Source: Erysipelotrichaceae bacterium
Lineage (GTDB): Bacteria; Bacillota_I; Bacilli_A; Erysipelotrichales; Erysipelotrichaceae
Assembly: GCA_031272515.1 (NCBI GenBank)
Contig: JAISTR010000038.1
Span: forward strand, 1 to 64,000
Reading direction: 5' to 3'
Length of the DNA: 64,000 nt
In this document: piece after piece, positions 7,425-15,869 of the stretch
Position numbering within the stretch: position 1 is the stretch's first letter
How the letters are laid out: each line of letters opens with the position of its first letter
Translations under genes and position numbers: made by a program
The notes under the pieces: generated by a model
What the model was told of the DNA's origin: nothing
Seen by the model: the letters and a program-made list of their open reading frames with translations, nothing else
Databases searched by the model: none

Positions 7425-7452
7425 TTGAAAGCAATGTAAACTATGTTAGAAT
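7425..7452 (+). promoter_or_regulatory. Promoter for hpt
   Basis: TTGAAA (7425-7430), a 16-base spacer, then TAGAAT (7447-7452) with an extended TG. Transcription would start near 7459, so hpt can be expressed apart from tilS. Confidence 0.6.
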
Positions 7453-7474
7453 TAAACATATGCGGGAGGGTCAA

Positions 7475-8020
7475 ATGCATCCGGACGTTAAAAAAATTCT
7501 TGTAAGTGAAGAGGAAATTCAAAAGAAATGCACACAACTGGGCCAAGAGATTACCGAGGCCTATCGCAACTATCCGCAGCCGCCGCTGCTTGTGGCGCTG
7601 TTAAAGGGATCCGTGCCGTTTCTGGCCTGTCTGATCTCCCGGATTGAATTGGATATCGAGTACGACTTTATGGATGTTTCCAGCTACAACGGCACCGAGT
7701 CGATGGGGGATGTCCGCATCCTCAAGGATTTGGGCCAGTCCATCAAAGGCCGGGATATCTTGTTGGTAGAGGATATTGTCGATACCGGCAGAACCATTGT
7801 CGAGGTCGGCAAGATGCTGAAAAACAAGGGAGCCAATGAAATCAAAGTCGTGACCCTGCTGGACAAGCCTTCCCGGCGGGTCGTGGATGCCAAAGCCGAC
7901 TTTGTCGGATTTGAAATCCCCAATGAATTTGTGATTGGCTTTGGCTTGGATTATAATGAAAAATACCGCAACTTGAATTATGTCGGTGTACTGAAAGAAG
8001 AAGTTTTCCAAGGAGAGTGA
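7475..8020 (+). CDS. hpt: Hypoxanthine-guanine phosphoribosyltransferase
   Basis: A 181-residue purine salvage enzyme that converts hypoxanthine or guanine plus PRPP to IMP or GMP. The PRPP-binding signature ILLVEDIVDTGRT is perfect, and LLKGSVPFLACL (the PPi loop) and DYNEKYRNLNYVGVL near the end match the HPRT family. ATG 7475 has GGGAGGG at a good distance; an in-frame ATG at 7460 lies almost on the predicted transcription start and would give a leaderless message with 5 extra residues. ftsH begins five bases after the stop, as in many Firmicutes. Confidence 0.94.
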   Translation: MHPDVKKILVSEEEIQKKCTQLGQEITEAYRNYPQPPLLVALLKGSVPFLACLISRIELDIEYDFMDVSSYNGTESMGDVRILKDLGQSIKGRDILLVEDIVDTGRTIVEVGKMLKNKGANEIKVVTLLDKPSRRVVDAKADFVGFEIPNEFVIGFGLDYNEKYRNLNYVGVLKEEVFQGE

Positions 8021-8024
8021 TTCT

Positions 8025-9872
8025 GTGAACAATAACAACCGAAAATTTATTAACCTGTTTCCGCTGATCCTGGCGGTACTGATGCTGTTTGCCTTCTATT
8101 TCATCAACAACCAGCCGCAGAAGGAAGAGGTGACCAGCAGCAAGCTCTATGAAATTATTGAAACCAAGAAGGTTGACAGCTTTACCATCAGTCTGACCTC
8201 GGTCGTGATTGACATCTCCGGTACCTACAAGGAGAATGGCAAGGATGTGACCTTTACGGCGCAGCTGCCCAATACCGAGCAGTCGCTCAATACCCTGGTG
8301 GCAGCGCTGGATGAAAACGATGTCCTCTTTACCACTGTGGATACCTACCAGACCACTTCGCTGATGGATATCCTATTGAGCTATGTCCCCTGGATTGCCA
8401 TGGCTGCCCTGATGTATTTCTTCTTCATCCGGCCGATGACCAACCAGGCCAGGGGCATGGAAGTAGCCAATGCCTCCCGGGCCAGACTGGAAGGCAATGT
8501 CAAGACCCGCTTCAGTGATGTAGCCGGGGCGGATGAGGAAAAGGAAGAGATGATGGAACTCATCGACTACCTGCGCAATCCCAAACGCTTCCAGAAGATG
8601 GGTGCCCGGATTCCCCGCGGCATCATCATGGTCGGGCCTCCGGGAACCGGCAAGACCCTGTTGGCCAAGGCCTGTGCCGGGGAAGCGGATGTCCCGTTCT
8701 ATTCGATTGCCGGTTCCGACTTTTTGGAAATCTATGTCGGTGTCGGTGCCAAGCGCGTGCGCGACATGTTCCGCAAAGCCAAGCAAACGGCTCCCTGCAT
8801 TATCTTCATCGATGAAATCGATGCGGTAGGCCGGGTCCGCGGTGCCGGCTTGGGCGGCGGTCACGATGAGCGCGAACAAACCCTGAATCAATTATTGGTG
8901 GAAATGGATGGCATGAATGACAACAGCGGCATCCTGATGATTGCTGCAACCAACCGTCCGGATGTTTTGGACCCTGCGCTTTTGAGGCCGGGGCGCTTTG
9001 ACCGCCAGATTACCGTATCCCTGCCGGATGTCAAGGGCCGGGAGGAAATCCTGAAGGTGCACTCCCGCAAGAAGACCCTGGGTCCGGATGTGGACCTGCT
9101 TCAGATTGCCAGAAGAACGCCGGGATTCTCCGGTGCGGATTTGGAGAATGTCCTCAATGAGGCAGCGATTTTGACGGTAAGGCAAAACAAGACCGCCATC
9201 GATATGGAAATCATCGATGAAGCGATTGACCGGGTCATGATGGGTCCGGCCAAGAAGTCCAAGACCTTCACCCCCGATGAGAAGAAGCGGGTCGCCATTC
9301 ATGAAGCCGGCCACGCAATTGTCGGAATCTATGGCAAGGACAGCTCCACCGTCGTGCGCAAGATTACAATCATCCCCCGCGGCATGGCCGGGGGCTACAA
9401 TATGATTACCCCGAAGGAGGAGAAGTACCTGCGTACCAAGAAGGAACTGCTGTCTTCCATCAGTTCATTCATGGGCGGAAGGGTTGCCGAGGAAATCTAC
9501 CTCAATGACATCTCCACCGGAGCGGTCAGCGACATCCAGGAAGCCACGAAAATCGCCAGATCGATGGTGGTGGAATACGGCATGAGCGATTTGGGCCCGA
9601 TTCAATATGCCCACCCCAATGCCGCGGTATTTTTGGGAAGGGACTATACCTCCCAAACCAACTACTCGGAAGAGGTTGCCTTCAAGATTGATGAAGCGAT
9701 CCGCGCCATCATCGACCAGTGCTATGGGGAAGCCAAACAAACCATCATGAAGCACAAGAAGGAACTGGATAAGATTGTCGGTGAGCTGATGGACAAGGAA
9801 ACCATCACCGCCGAGGAAATCGAAAGCCTGCTGGGGATTGCCCCCACTGCTGCCGTACCGGCAGCTGCCTGA
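8025..9872 (+). CDS. ftsH: ATP-dependent zinc metalloprotease FtsH
   Basis: A 615-residue membrane-bound AAA+ protease that extracts and degrades membrane and short-lived cytoplasmic proteins. Two membrane helices (about residues 8-27 and 117-137) frame a small external domain. The AAA module has Walker A GPPGTGKT (about 204-211), Walker B IIFIDEID, the SRH region [18 protein letters not shown], and the pore segment around [10 protein letters not shown]. The zinc site HEAGH is at about 425-429, with a downstream acidic ligand in the peptidase domain. The start codon is GTG, with AAGGAGAG before it overlapping the end of hpt. Confidence 0.97.
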   Translation: MNNNNRKFINLFPLILAVLMLFAFYFINNQPQKEEVTSSKLYEIIETKKVDSFTISLTSVVIDISGTYKENGKDVTFTAQLPNTEQSLNTLVAALDENDVLFTTVDTYQTTSLMDILLSYVPWIAMAALMYFFFIRPMTNQARGMEVANASRARLEGNVKTRFSDVAGADEEKEEMMELIDYLRNPKRFQKMGARIPRGIIMVGPPGTGKTLLAKACAGEADVPFYSIAGSDFLEIYVGVGAKRVRDMFRKAKQTAPCIIFIDEIDAVGRVRGAGLGGGHDEREQTLNQLLVEMDGMNDNSGILMIAATNRPDVLDPALLRPGRFDRQITVSLPDVKGREEILKVHSRKKTLGPDVDLLQIARRTPGFSGADLENVLNEAAILTVRQNKTAIDMEIIDEAIDRVMMGPAKKSKTFTPDEKKRVAIHEAGHAIVGIYGKDSSTVVRKITIIPRGMAGGYNMITPKEEKYLRTKKELLSSISSFMGGRVAEEIYLNDISTGAVSDIQEATKIARSMVVEYGMSDLGPIQYAHPNAAVFLGRDYTSQTNYSEEVAFKIDEAIRAIIDQCYGEAKQTIMKHKKELDKIVGELMDKETITAEEIESLLGIAPTAAVPAAA

Positions 9873-9879
9873 ATTCACA

Positions 9880-9908
9880 AAACAGACTCGCCAAGGGTCT
9901 GTTTTTTT
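9880..9908 (+). terminator. Intrinsic terminator after ftsH
   Basis: AAACAGAC and GTCTGTTT flank a short loop, followed by seven Ts. Confidence 0.75.
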
Positions 9909-9944
9909 GATATCATGGGTGAAACAAGTAAAAGGAGAAAAGCG

Positions 9945-10196
9945 ATGTTTATTGTTTGGGGTTCGAAAACTTATAACGATGATTTGGGACCGACCAAGGT
10001 CAAACGGACTTGTGAACACTGCAACAACGAAGTCGTGATGCGGGTGATGTGCAGCCGCCGGAAGTTCACACTGTTCTGGATTCCGCTGTTTACCACCTCC
10101 ACCACCTACTTTTTGCACTGTCCCATCTGCAACTACGGCGCCACCATTGATAAAGAAACGGCGCTGGGCTTACTGCAAAATAACGCATCTGCGTAA
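9945..10196 (+). CDS. Small zinc-ribbon protein
   Basis: An 83-residue protein with two metal-binding knuckles, CEHCNN (about residue 26) and CPICNYG (about 62), the layout of the zinc_ribbon_15 type. Between them lies a basic and aromatic strand region (CSRRKFTLFWIPLFTTSTTYF). Proteins of this kind are small cytoplasmic or membrane-edge proteins of unknown role. AAGGAG precedes ATG 9945, which I prefer to an ATG ten codons earlier. The next gene starts immediately after its stop codon, so the two are probably translated together. Confidence 0.7.
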   Translation: MFIVWGSKTYNDDLGPTKVKRTCEHCNNEVVMRVMCSRRKFTLFWIPLFTTSTTYFLHCPICNYGATIDKETALGLLQNNASA

Positions 10197-10661
10197 ATGG
10201 CACAGGTTTTAAAAGTCTTGGGGGAAGACTGGCCGGCTTGCGTCTTTGCGGGCCGGCGTTATTGTGAACAAGAGCGAAATCCGCAAACCGGGACCTTCGC
10301 CCATAAGTGGCAGCAGTGGTTTGAAAATGGCTGGTTTGATTTGCTACAGGGCGAAGAGACCTTTGGCTTAATACAGCGTGATGCCTATTGGATTGGCAAG
10401 ATTGTGGGCCAAAAAACCAAAGTCCCGCCTGCCTTTGATACGCTTAGCCTTAGAGAGAGCAGGGTAGCTGTCTGTCTTGTACAGGCGAAAGAGCCTGCGC
10501 TCTATATGGCGATGGATGCGTGTGACAAAGCTTTGAAAGAGCATGGGTACAAAGTCAAAGACGGGCCGGTTTTGTTTCTGGAGCGCTATCATCCGGAGCG
10601 CTTTAATAACATCCAAAAAAACGGCGAGCGGATTTTGGATGTGTGTTTCTTTGTAAAGTAA
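10197..10661 (+). CDS. GyrI-like effector-binding-domain protein (probable)
   Basis: A 154-residue protein with the broad look of GyrI-like or AraC-effector-binding domains: a central HKWQQWFENGWFDLL helix, the strand IGKIV, RVAVCLVQAKEPALYMAM, then CDKALKEHGYKV and a terminal strand block GPVLFLERYHPERF...ILDVCFFVK. Such domains bind small, often aromatic ligands; no DNA-binding domain is attached here. It begins one base after the stop of the zinc-ribbon gene (TAA ATG) and is followed by a membrane protein, so the three genes form a small operon. The family call is by pattern only. Confidence 0.5.
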   Translation: MAQVLKVLGEDWPACVFAGRRYCEQERNPQTGTFAHKWQQWFENGWFDLLQGEETFGLIQRDAYWIGKIVGQKTKVPPAFDTLSLRESRVAVCLVQAKEPALYMAMDACDKALKEHGYKVKDGPVLFLERYHPERFNNIQKNGERILDVCFFVK

Positions 10662-10679
10662 TTGGGAAAGGAAACTTTT

Positions 10680-11099
10680 ATGCGCAACTTTGGGATGTCG
10701 ATGCTGTGGTTTTGGCTGGCTTATTTGCTTGTGACCTTGGTTGGCATCGGCCACACCATCTTTAATATCTATGTCTTGCACTATAAGCCGATGGATGCAA
10801 ACGGTATGGGCGAAGCCTATGAGAAGACAAAGCCCTGGCACCCTTTATACAACATCATCCTGTTTTCGGTTTTTGGCTGGCTGTATATGCAAGGCTTGGC
10901 AAAGCCGACCTTCAATGATGCAGTTGTGACGGGTCTATTATGGGCTTTGATCTGTATCGTCTTTGATTTGTTTGGCTGGGTGCTGATCAAGCATCCCTGG
11001 TCCTTGACCCTCAGCGAGTTCTATATTGACTATCAGCCCTGGATTACATTAATCTACCTGGCGATTTTTGCGGGGCCGGTGATTGGCTATCTGCTTTGA
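10680..11099 (+). CDS. Small integral membrane protein, unknown
   Basis: A 139-residue protein with about four hydrophobic helices, starting MRNFGMSMLWFWLAY. Between helices 1 and 2 is a polar segment (YKPMDANGMGEAYEKTKPWH). I recognise no family. ATG 10680 has AAAGG upstream; a TTG at 10662 is a less likely start. It is the last of three tightly spaced genes that follow the ftsH terminator and ends at a strong bidirectional terminator. Confidence 0.6.
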   Translation: MRNFGMSMLWFWLAYLLVTLVGIGHTIFNIYVLHYKPMDANGMGEAYEKTKPWHPLYNIILFSVFGWLYMQGLAKPTFNDAVVTGLLWALICIVFDLFGWVLIKHPWSLTLSEFYIDYQPWITLIYLAIFAGPVIGYLL

Positions 11100-11133
11100 A
11101 GCAGTATTTCTATAGGGCAGTTTATACCAAACT

Positions 11134-11177
11134 AAAAAAGACCCTGTTGCCTTTTAGGCAAACAAGGTCTTTTTTTT
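11134..11177. terminator. Bidirectional intrinsic terminator
   Basis: AAAAGACC (11136-11143) pairs with GGTCTTTT (11166-11173), with an inner GCC/GGC pairing. A-tract and T-tract flank it, so it can end both the plus-strand membrane gene and the minus-strand PTS gene. Confidence 0.8.
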
Positions 11178-11185
11178 GTTTTGGC

Positions 11186-12598
11186 TTATGCGTCAGCAGC
11201 TGCCGTTTCTTTCGGGTCTTTATAGAGTATAAAGGTGACGATAAATGCTACGGCAATGCCGATGACCGTGGCGATGCAGGCATTGACGAAGTTGGAAATA
11301 TCAGCACCAAGATAGACCGCAAGGCTCACGAAGGTCAAGCCGCCGCCCGGCATGGTACAAATCCCCGTATGCGTTAAGCCGAAATACAGGCCGCCCGCAA
11401 ATTGTCCGGCAATCACACCGAGCATCGCCGATTTGAACTTCAGGCAAAGCCCATACAGCGACGGTTCCGAGATTCCGGTAATAAATGAAGTAAACACACA
11501 GCTGAGGCCGGTAGTCTTGATTTCCTTGTTTTTGGCTTTTAAGCCGATGGCCAAAGAAAGGGCACCGTGCACGAAGTTATGCAACAAGGCGACCGGCATC
11601 AGGATAAACTCCATGCCGGTGGTAGCCAGGGTTAACATGGCGATGGATCCCAGCACCAGGTGGGTACCGGTAATAACCAAGAACGGAATCAAAGCACCGA
11701 TGATGGCCGGAGCCAAAGGACCTGCCACCGTGTAAATCCATTCCAATACCACTTTCAGGGCAATTCCCAGATAGTCGCCGATCGGGGCAGTAATCCACAG
11801 CGTCAGCGGAACCATAATCAATACGGTTCCAAACGGTTCCAAGACCGAGCGGATCATATCCGGGGAATGCTTGGCAATAAACTTCTGCACCTTGCACATC
11901 ACCCAGGCGGTGATGAAGGCAGCCAGAACCGTGGAGCTGTAACCGACAGCCCGTACCGGGATGCCAAACAGGGTAATCGGTTCACCGCTGTTGACCATGG
12001 CAATAAAGGTCGGGTGCAAAAGGATAGCGCCCAAGAAGGCACCCAGGGTGGGATTGCCGCCGTAGTTTCTGGCAGCGCTGTAACCTACGAAAACCGGCAG
12101 GAAATAAAATGCGGCGTCGCAGGCAAACATCAGCACCTGGTAGGTGGGCGAAGCGTCAGTTAAAATCCCCATTTGCCAGAATATCAAGGTAAACCCTTTT
12201 AACATCCCGGCGCCAATCAACAGCGGAATACAGGCTTGCATACACTTGGCAATACCGCCAAAAAAGCCAAAGAGCATGCTGTTGATGGACAGCTTCGGTT
12301 TTACTGCGGAGCCGTCTTCCGCAACTTCCCCGGAAGTTACTTCCGGTCCCAAGATACTTTCCACGGCATTGTAGAGCTTGTAGATGTCATTGCCGGCAAT
12401 GACCTGCAGTTGGGTCCCATTGATTAAGGCCCCGCTGAAATCCAATTTTTTGATAGGCTCAAGATTCACCTTGTCCACATCCTTGAGATCCAGTCTCAAG
12501 CGGGAAACGCAATGGTAGCAGCCGGAGATGTTTTCCTTGCCACCGGCATTTTCAATGATGATTCTTGCCGCTTCCTTGTAATTTTTAATCGTACTCAT
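11186..12598 (-). CDS. PTS EIIBC component, beta-glucoside/glucose-sucrose family
   Basis: A 470-residue sugar permease that phosphorylates its sugar during entry. The N-terminal EIIB domain has the phosphorylated cysteine in YHCVSRLRL (Cys30), and the EIIC domain follows from about residue 105 with ten or so membrane segments, including the GISEPSLYG motif close to BglF-type permeases. No EIIA domain is attached, and a separate EIIA gene lies in the same operon. The regulator is LicT-like, which suggests a beta-glucoside. Because murQ lies nearby and MurP is also an EIIBC without EIIA, MurNAc is an alternative. AGGAG precedes the start. Confidence 0.88.
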   Translation of the reverse strand: MSTIKNYKEAARIIIENAGGKENISGCYHCVSRLRLDLKDVDKVNLEPIKKLDFSGALINGTQLQVIAGNDIYKLYNAVESILGPEVTSGEVAEDGSAVKPKLSINSMLFGFFGGIAKCMQACIPLLIGAGMLKGFTLIFWQMGILTDASPTYQVLMFACDAAFYFLPVFVGYSAARNYGGNPTLGAFLGAILLHPTFIAMVNSGEPITLFGIPVRAVGYSSTVLAAFITAWVMCKVQKFIAKHSPDMIRSVLEPFGTVLIMVPLTLWITAPIGDYLGIALKVVLEWIYTVAGPLAPAIIGALIPFLVITGTHLVLGSIAMLTLATTGMEFILMPVALLHNFVHGALSLAIGLKAKNKEIKTTGLSCVFTSFITGISEPSLYGLCLKFKSAMLGVIAGQFAGGLYFGLTHTGICTMPGGGLTFVSLAVYLGADISNFVNACIATVIGIAVAFIVTFILYKDPKETAAADA

Positions 12599-12790
12599 AG
12601 TTTCTCCTTTTTTGTTTGGTAGTAGTGTCTTCCATGCTCAACCTGATTTGTACTTCGGCCTTCTAATACAGATGACAAGCGTCAGCCTGTACGATTAATG
12701 CCGTCAGCAGTACATCACCTTCCTTCCTCAAACATGTAGTACTTCAGCTGAAGATTGAGTCCTTTCTCAGAAACTCATCTATTTATAGCA

Positions 12791-12838
12791 AGGGGCACAG
12801 AAAGTAATTGCGCAATTTACTTTCATCACGTATCCCCT
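12791..12838. repeat. Long inverted repeat between the PhzA/B-like gene and the PTS permease gene
   Basis: AGGGG/CCCCT arms enclose TACTTTC/GAAAGTA-type arms around the perfect palindrome ATTGCGCAAT. Read on the minus (operon) strand it forms a strong hairpin without a T-tract, so it is more likely a message-processing or stabilising element, or an operator, than a terminator. The rest of the 257-base gap up to the EIIBC start holds no gene that I can see. Confidence 0.5.
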
Positions 12839-12855
12839 GATGCTTTTTTTGGTTT

Positions 12856-13896
12856 TCAGTGATAGTAGGGGAAATTGTCGATGGGGGAGCCGGTACTGTT
12901 GAGACCATTGACTGGTGAGGCAATTTCCTCAAAACGGACCAGTCTTCCCAAATCATCCAAAATCAGACGCACCAGGTAATCCTGTTTATAGTGCCCGATC
13001 TTTACTTTCGCAGTCCTCCAGCATCCCGGGCCATGGGCATTCATTTCCACAAACACCACATGCGGGTCATCGGTCGGATAGAATTTACTGCGGGGATCGC
13101 GGTACATCCAGGGGCTGCAAACCTTGTTCCAGGCAAACAGCTGCGGATTCATATCCGTCCCTTCCAAACCGCCCTCCAGTGGATAGGGGTCACCGACAAA
13201 ATAGGCGAACTTCTCATAGTGTTCATTCAGGCTCTCTTTTTTTCGGTACAAATCCCTTTCGACGCCGGAGGCAAACTGATAAATATTGATCTGCCGGCGC
13301 TTGTCAATCTCTTTTGGATCATCACTGAAGTCGCTTGCTTTATGCCCTGACGGGATTTCACCAAAGCTGGGCTGTTTCAGATAGGCCTGGATATCCGGGT
13401 CCTTTAAGTCAATCACAAAGTCCTTGTTGTATTCATCTATCTTTCCATTTTCATCGCTGGGCAAAAAGAGCACATGGCTGTGGTAGCGCTTGCCGGCCGC
13501 CAAAAGCCAGGCCCAGGTGTGAAAGCGCCAGTTCAGATAGGCGACCTTGCCACTACGAAACTCTAAGCGCATAAAGAAGTCGGTTGTTAAACTGCCGTCC
13601 TGCTCTCCCCAGAAAACTTCTCCGGACTGTTTCCCGTGTATCCAAAACACATCCGCATCCGGGGTGGGATAGAATTCGATGATTTCAGAGGTCCACTTTC
13701 TGACGCTGCGGTTGAGCCACTCAAAGCAGCGCTCCGCCTCCCAGGTGGAATAGTGGGTGGGCATGCCCGGCGGCGCGCTGGGGATGTCCATCGTAAAATC
13801 ATCCGTAAAATACCTGGTAAAAATCTCACCGTTCCAAAAGGCACTCTCTCCAATCAATTTTGCAATCGTTGCATTTTGTTCTTTTTGGGTTGGCAT
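12856..13896 (-). CDS. Double SnoaL/PhzA-B-like (NTF2-fold) protein
   Basis: A 346-residue protein that seems to hold two NTF2-like domains in tandem. The first has YFTDDFTMDIPSAPPGMP, which closely recalls PhzA/PhzB, then FYPTPDADVFWIHGKQSG (from about residue 75) and a strand block ending in RFHTWAWLLAAGK. The second repeats the pattern with FYPTDDPHVVFVEMNAHGPG (about residue 275). PhzA/B act in phenazine synthesis, but many SnoaL-like proteins are isomerases, dehydratases or binders. No phenazine genes are here. It starts three bases after the 98-residue gene, with GGAGG in that gene's end. Confidence 0.65.
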   Translation of the reverse strand: MPTQKEQNATIAKLIGESAFWNGEIFTRYFTDDFTMDIPSAPPGMPTHYSTWEAERCFEWLNRSVRKWTSEIIEFYPTPDADVFWIHGKQSGEVFWGEQDGSLTTDFFMRLEFRSGKVAYLNWRFHTWAWLLAAGKRYHSHVLFLPSDENGKIDEYNKDFVIDLKDPDIQAYLKQPSFGEIPSGHKASDFSDDPKEIDKRRQINIYQFASGVERDLYRKKESLNEHYEKFAYFVGDPYPLEGGLEGTDMNPQLFAWNKVCSPWMYRDPRSKFYPTDDPHVVFVEMNAHGPGCWRTAKVKIGHYKQDYLVRLILDDLGRLVRFEEIASPVNGLNSTGSPIDNFPYYH

Positions 13897-13899
13897 TTC

Positions 13900-14196
13900 T
13901 CAGACCTCCACATACCGCACGTTCTGCGGTATCCAGCCGATATTCATTTCCGCCCTGTGGCTGGCTTTGCGGCCAGCTTCGGTATCGTCAAATTCATAGG
14001 AGATATAAACCACCGGCTGTTTCTCCTCCAGCATTTGAGGGAACACAAAGTCCCAGAACAGGCGGCTCTCCGATACAAAACGTCCATATTCAATCTCTTG
14101 TACTTCGACTTCCGTGATGTCCAGCTTTTGCAAGGCTGAGAGAATTTCCGCCTGCTTGTTTTTGGGACATTTGATGGTGCTTCTTAAACGATACAT
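13900..14196 (-). CDS. Small protein of unknown function in the PTS operon
   Basis: A 98-residue protein beginning MYRLRSTIKCPKNKQAEIL, with an alternating strand-helix-strand pattern (LDITEVEVQEIEYGRF, then PVVYISYEFDD, then NIGWIPQNVRYVEV) that suggests a small ferredoxin-like or ABM-like fold. I recognise no family. It sits between EIIA and the double SnoaL-like gene, and its stop lies only three bases before the next start, so the two are probably co-translated and may work together. GGAG precedes the ATG. Confidence 0.6.
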   Translation of the reverse strand: MYRLRSTIKCPKNKQAEILSALQKLDITEVEVQEIEYGRFVSESRLFWDFVFPQMLEEKQPVVYISYEFDDTEAGRKASHRAEMNIGWIPQNVRYVEV

Positions 14197-14237
14197 AGCC
14201 AGCTCCTTTCTTTTTGCTGTTAAGCCTAAAACAAAAC

Positions 14238-14705
14238 TCAGGTATAGGTGAATACCGGTGTGATTCCGGCTTTGGTTTGTCCAAAGCTGTTTGGAATGGC
14301 TTTGTTGCCATTGGTAAGGATGAGGGCCGTGTGGGTTTGTAATCCCTGGCTTTGGATAAAATCAAGGTCCACCGTGGCTAAGAGATCACCCACAGTGACT
14401 TTGTCCCCGGTCTTCACCTTTACCTTAAAGCCGTTTCCTTTCAGCTTGACGGTGTCAATCCCGATGTGAATCAAAAGCTCACAGCCATCGTCACTGACAA
14501 TGCCGATGGCATGCAGGGTGTCTGCTACCAGCTTCACCGTGCCGTTGATCGGACATTTGACCTGCGGTGAGGTCGGGATGATGCATACGCCATCCCCCAT
14601 CATTTTTTCGGCAAACACTTTATCAGGCATGTCTTCCAGCGGTATCAAGGCACCGTCCTGGGTGGCATAGACTGTTTGTTGCTCAACTGTTCCCTGTGTC
14701 TTCAC
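14238..14705 (-). CDS. PTS EIIA component, glucose type (Crr-like)
   Basis: A 155-residue soluble phosphocarrier. The phospho-accepting histidine is in LLIHIGIDTVKL (His80) and the second active-site histidine in DTLHAIGI (His65); both strands and their spacing match EIIA-Glc. It takes phosphate from HPr and passes it to an EIIB domain, most simply the Cys30 of the EIIBC encoded downstream in this operon. GGGAGG precedes the start. The gene follows licT by 27 bases. Confidence 0.92.
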   Translation of the reverse strand: MKTQGTVEQQTVYATQDGALIPLEDMPDKVFAEKMMGDGVCIIPTSPQVKCPINGTVKLVADTLHAIGIVSDDGCELLIHIGIDTVKLKGNGFKVKVKTGDKVTVGDLLATVDLDFIQSQGLQTHTALILTNGNKAIPNSFGQTKAGITPVFTYT

Positions 14706-14732
14706 TTGATTGTTCCTCCCTTATTTATTGGT

Positions 14733-15566
14733 TCAATGCGTCAGCAAATTGTGAAGGTGAATTACCAGATAGGATTTTTCTTCGTCCCGCAAAGTATATT
14801 CGTAACTTTCCTGCAAGTAGCGGGCAATCTCTTCTACACATTCGTGTTCATCTTCGAGTTCTTTGAGTATTTTCCGCAGGATGGAATTTTCGGGCTGGAC
14901 GGATATGTTCGGGTCATCTTTCAGCATCCTAATCGCGAAGTAGTGCAAATGTACCAGAAAGCGGTCATAGTGGAAACTGTCGATGTGGATGCGCTCTTGA
15001 TAGCGGTCTTTGACGATATCCGAGATCTCCCTTACCAAAAGCAGGACTTCCTGGGCATCGGTTCCCTTTGTGACCCCGGCATTGACGAAGTGAAAGGCGA
15101 TAAAGGCCGCTTCATCCGTTGGCAGGTCCACATCCAACCGGTTCTTGATAATCTCCAAGGCTTTTAGGCCGACGGCATACTCTTGTGGATAGAAGTGGTG
15201 CATTTCCCAATTCAGGGAACAGACCAAATCCACGCCTTGATTGTGGCGATTGATCGCAAAGGAGATATGGTCAATCAGGGTTAAATAGATGCGGTCGCTG
15301 AGCTGCTTATTGAGTTCCTTCTTGGCGAGGTTGATGATTTCATCGCTGACGCGGATGAATTCCAAAGGAATATGTTCAATCATTTGGCTAATCTTTTCCG
15401 CCAAACCTTTCTCCTTCGGGGCAAAAATCCGCTCGACGGATTGCGGGTCGATTTCATCCCCCGGTTTTTTGTTAAAGACGATGCCCTTGCCCATGATGAC
15501 ACATTCATGGCTGTAGGCATCTGTTGCTACCGCTATGTTGGATCCCAGTATTTTTTTAATTTTCAT
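14733..15566 (-). CDS. BglG/LicT-family transcription antiterminator
   Basis: A 277-residue RNA-binding regulator. The N-terminal CAT domain (MKIKKILGSNIAVATD, about residues 1-55) binds a RAT hairpin in the nascent message; two PRD domains follow, with the usual histidines in DHISFAINRHNQG, HFVNAG, IHIDSFHYDR and VIHLHNLL. PTS phosphorylation of these histidines sets its activity. GAGGTG lies before the ATG I chose; an ATG eight codons upstream has no such site. A RAT-like element and terminator lie in its own leader, so the operon is likely self-controlled. Confidence 0.93.
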   Translation of the reverse strand: MKIKKILGSNIAVATDAYSHECVIMGKGIVFNKKPGDEIDPQSVERIFAPKEKGLAEKISQMIEHIPLEFIRVSDEIINLAKKELNKQLSDRIYLTLIDHISFAINRHNQGVDLVCSLNWEMHHFYPQEYAVGLKALEIIKNRLDVDLPTDEAAFIAFHFVNAGVTKGTDAQEVLLLVREISDIVKDRYQERIHIDSFHYDRFLVHLHYFAIRMLKDDPNISVQPENSILRKILKELEDEHECVEEIARYLQESYEYTLRDEEKSYLVIHLHNLLTH

Positions 15567-15629
15567 TCTGCGCACCTCTCTTGTTGGCACATCTACACAA
15601 GTTGCTATGCTCGAATAAAAAACTTGGGC

Positions 15630-15696
15630 AAAAAAATAACCTAAACCATATCACCGAACAGCTGTCGGGTTGGTTCAGGTCATGCGTAAGCACCCC
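15630..15696 (-). promoter_or_regulatory. RAT-like antiterminator overlapping an intrinsic terminator, licT leader
   Basis: On the minus strand, CCTGAACC pairs with GGTTTAGG (plus 15672-15679 and 15640-15647), with an inner CCGA/TCGG, followed by a T-rich tract: an intrinsic terminator. A sequence resembling the LicT target (GG..TG.TTAC..., plus 15667-15696) overlaps its 5' half. This is the classic LicT arrangement, in which antiterminator and terminator are mutually exclusive. Confidence 0.75.
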
Positions 15697-15717
15697 GAAA
15701 TATCTTCAATTGCCCAA

Positions 15718-15746
15718 ATCGTAACAAAACCTCTTTGGTTTGTCAA
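15718..15746 (-). promoter_or_regulatory. Promoter for the licT-PTS operon
   Basis: On the minus strand TTGACA, a 17-base spacer and TACGAT. The 5' leader then runs through the RAT and terminator before licT. Confidence 0.7.
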
Positions 15747-15830
15747 TAGCAACTTCCCTAAACTTCAGAGAAGCCTGTTATTTGGAGTCTCGCAAGGTGA
15801 CGCTAACGCTTTCTTTACCTTAATTCATGT

Positions 15831-15836
15831 TATACT
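15831..15836 (+). promoter_or_regulatory. Extended -10 for the M14 peptidase gene
   Basis: TG-T-TATACT, 34 bases before ATG 15870. No clear -35. Confidence 0.5.
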
Positions 15837-15869
15837 TTTTTTAATGAAAAAACCTGAAGGAGGGCAAGA

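Noticed and set aside
7404-7439. 11-codon ORF between tilS and hpt with a GGGAGG nearby
   Set aside because: It overlaps the hpt -35 region and is too short to support; probably chance.
9465-10118. 217-codon minus-strand frame spanning the ftsH end and the zinc-ribbon gene
   Set aside because: It crosses the ftsH terminator and covers two convincing plus-strand genes; no family resemblance.
11660-12163. 167-codon plus-strand frame within the PTS permease gene
   Set aside because: Antisense shadow of conserved membrane helices; very rich in Gln/Arg/Asn from reversed codons.
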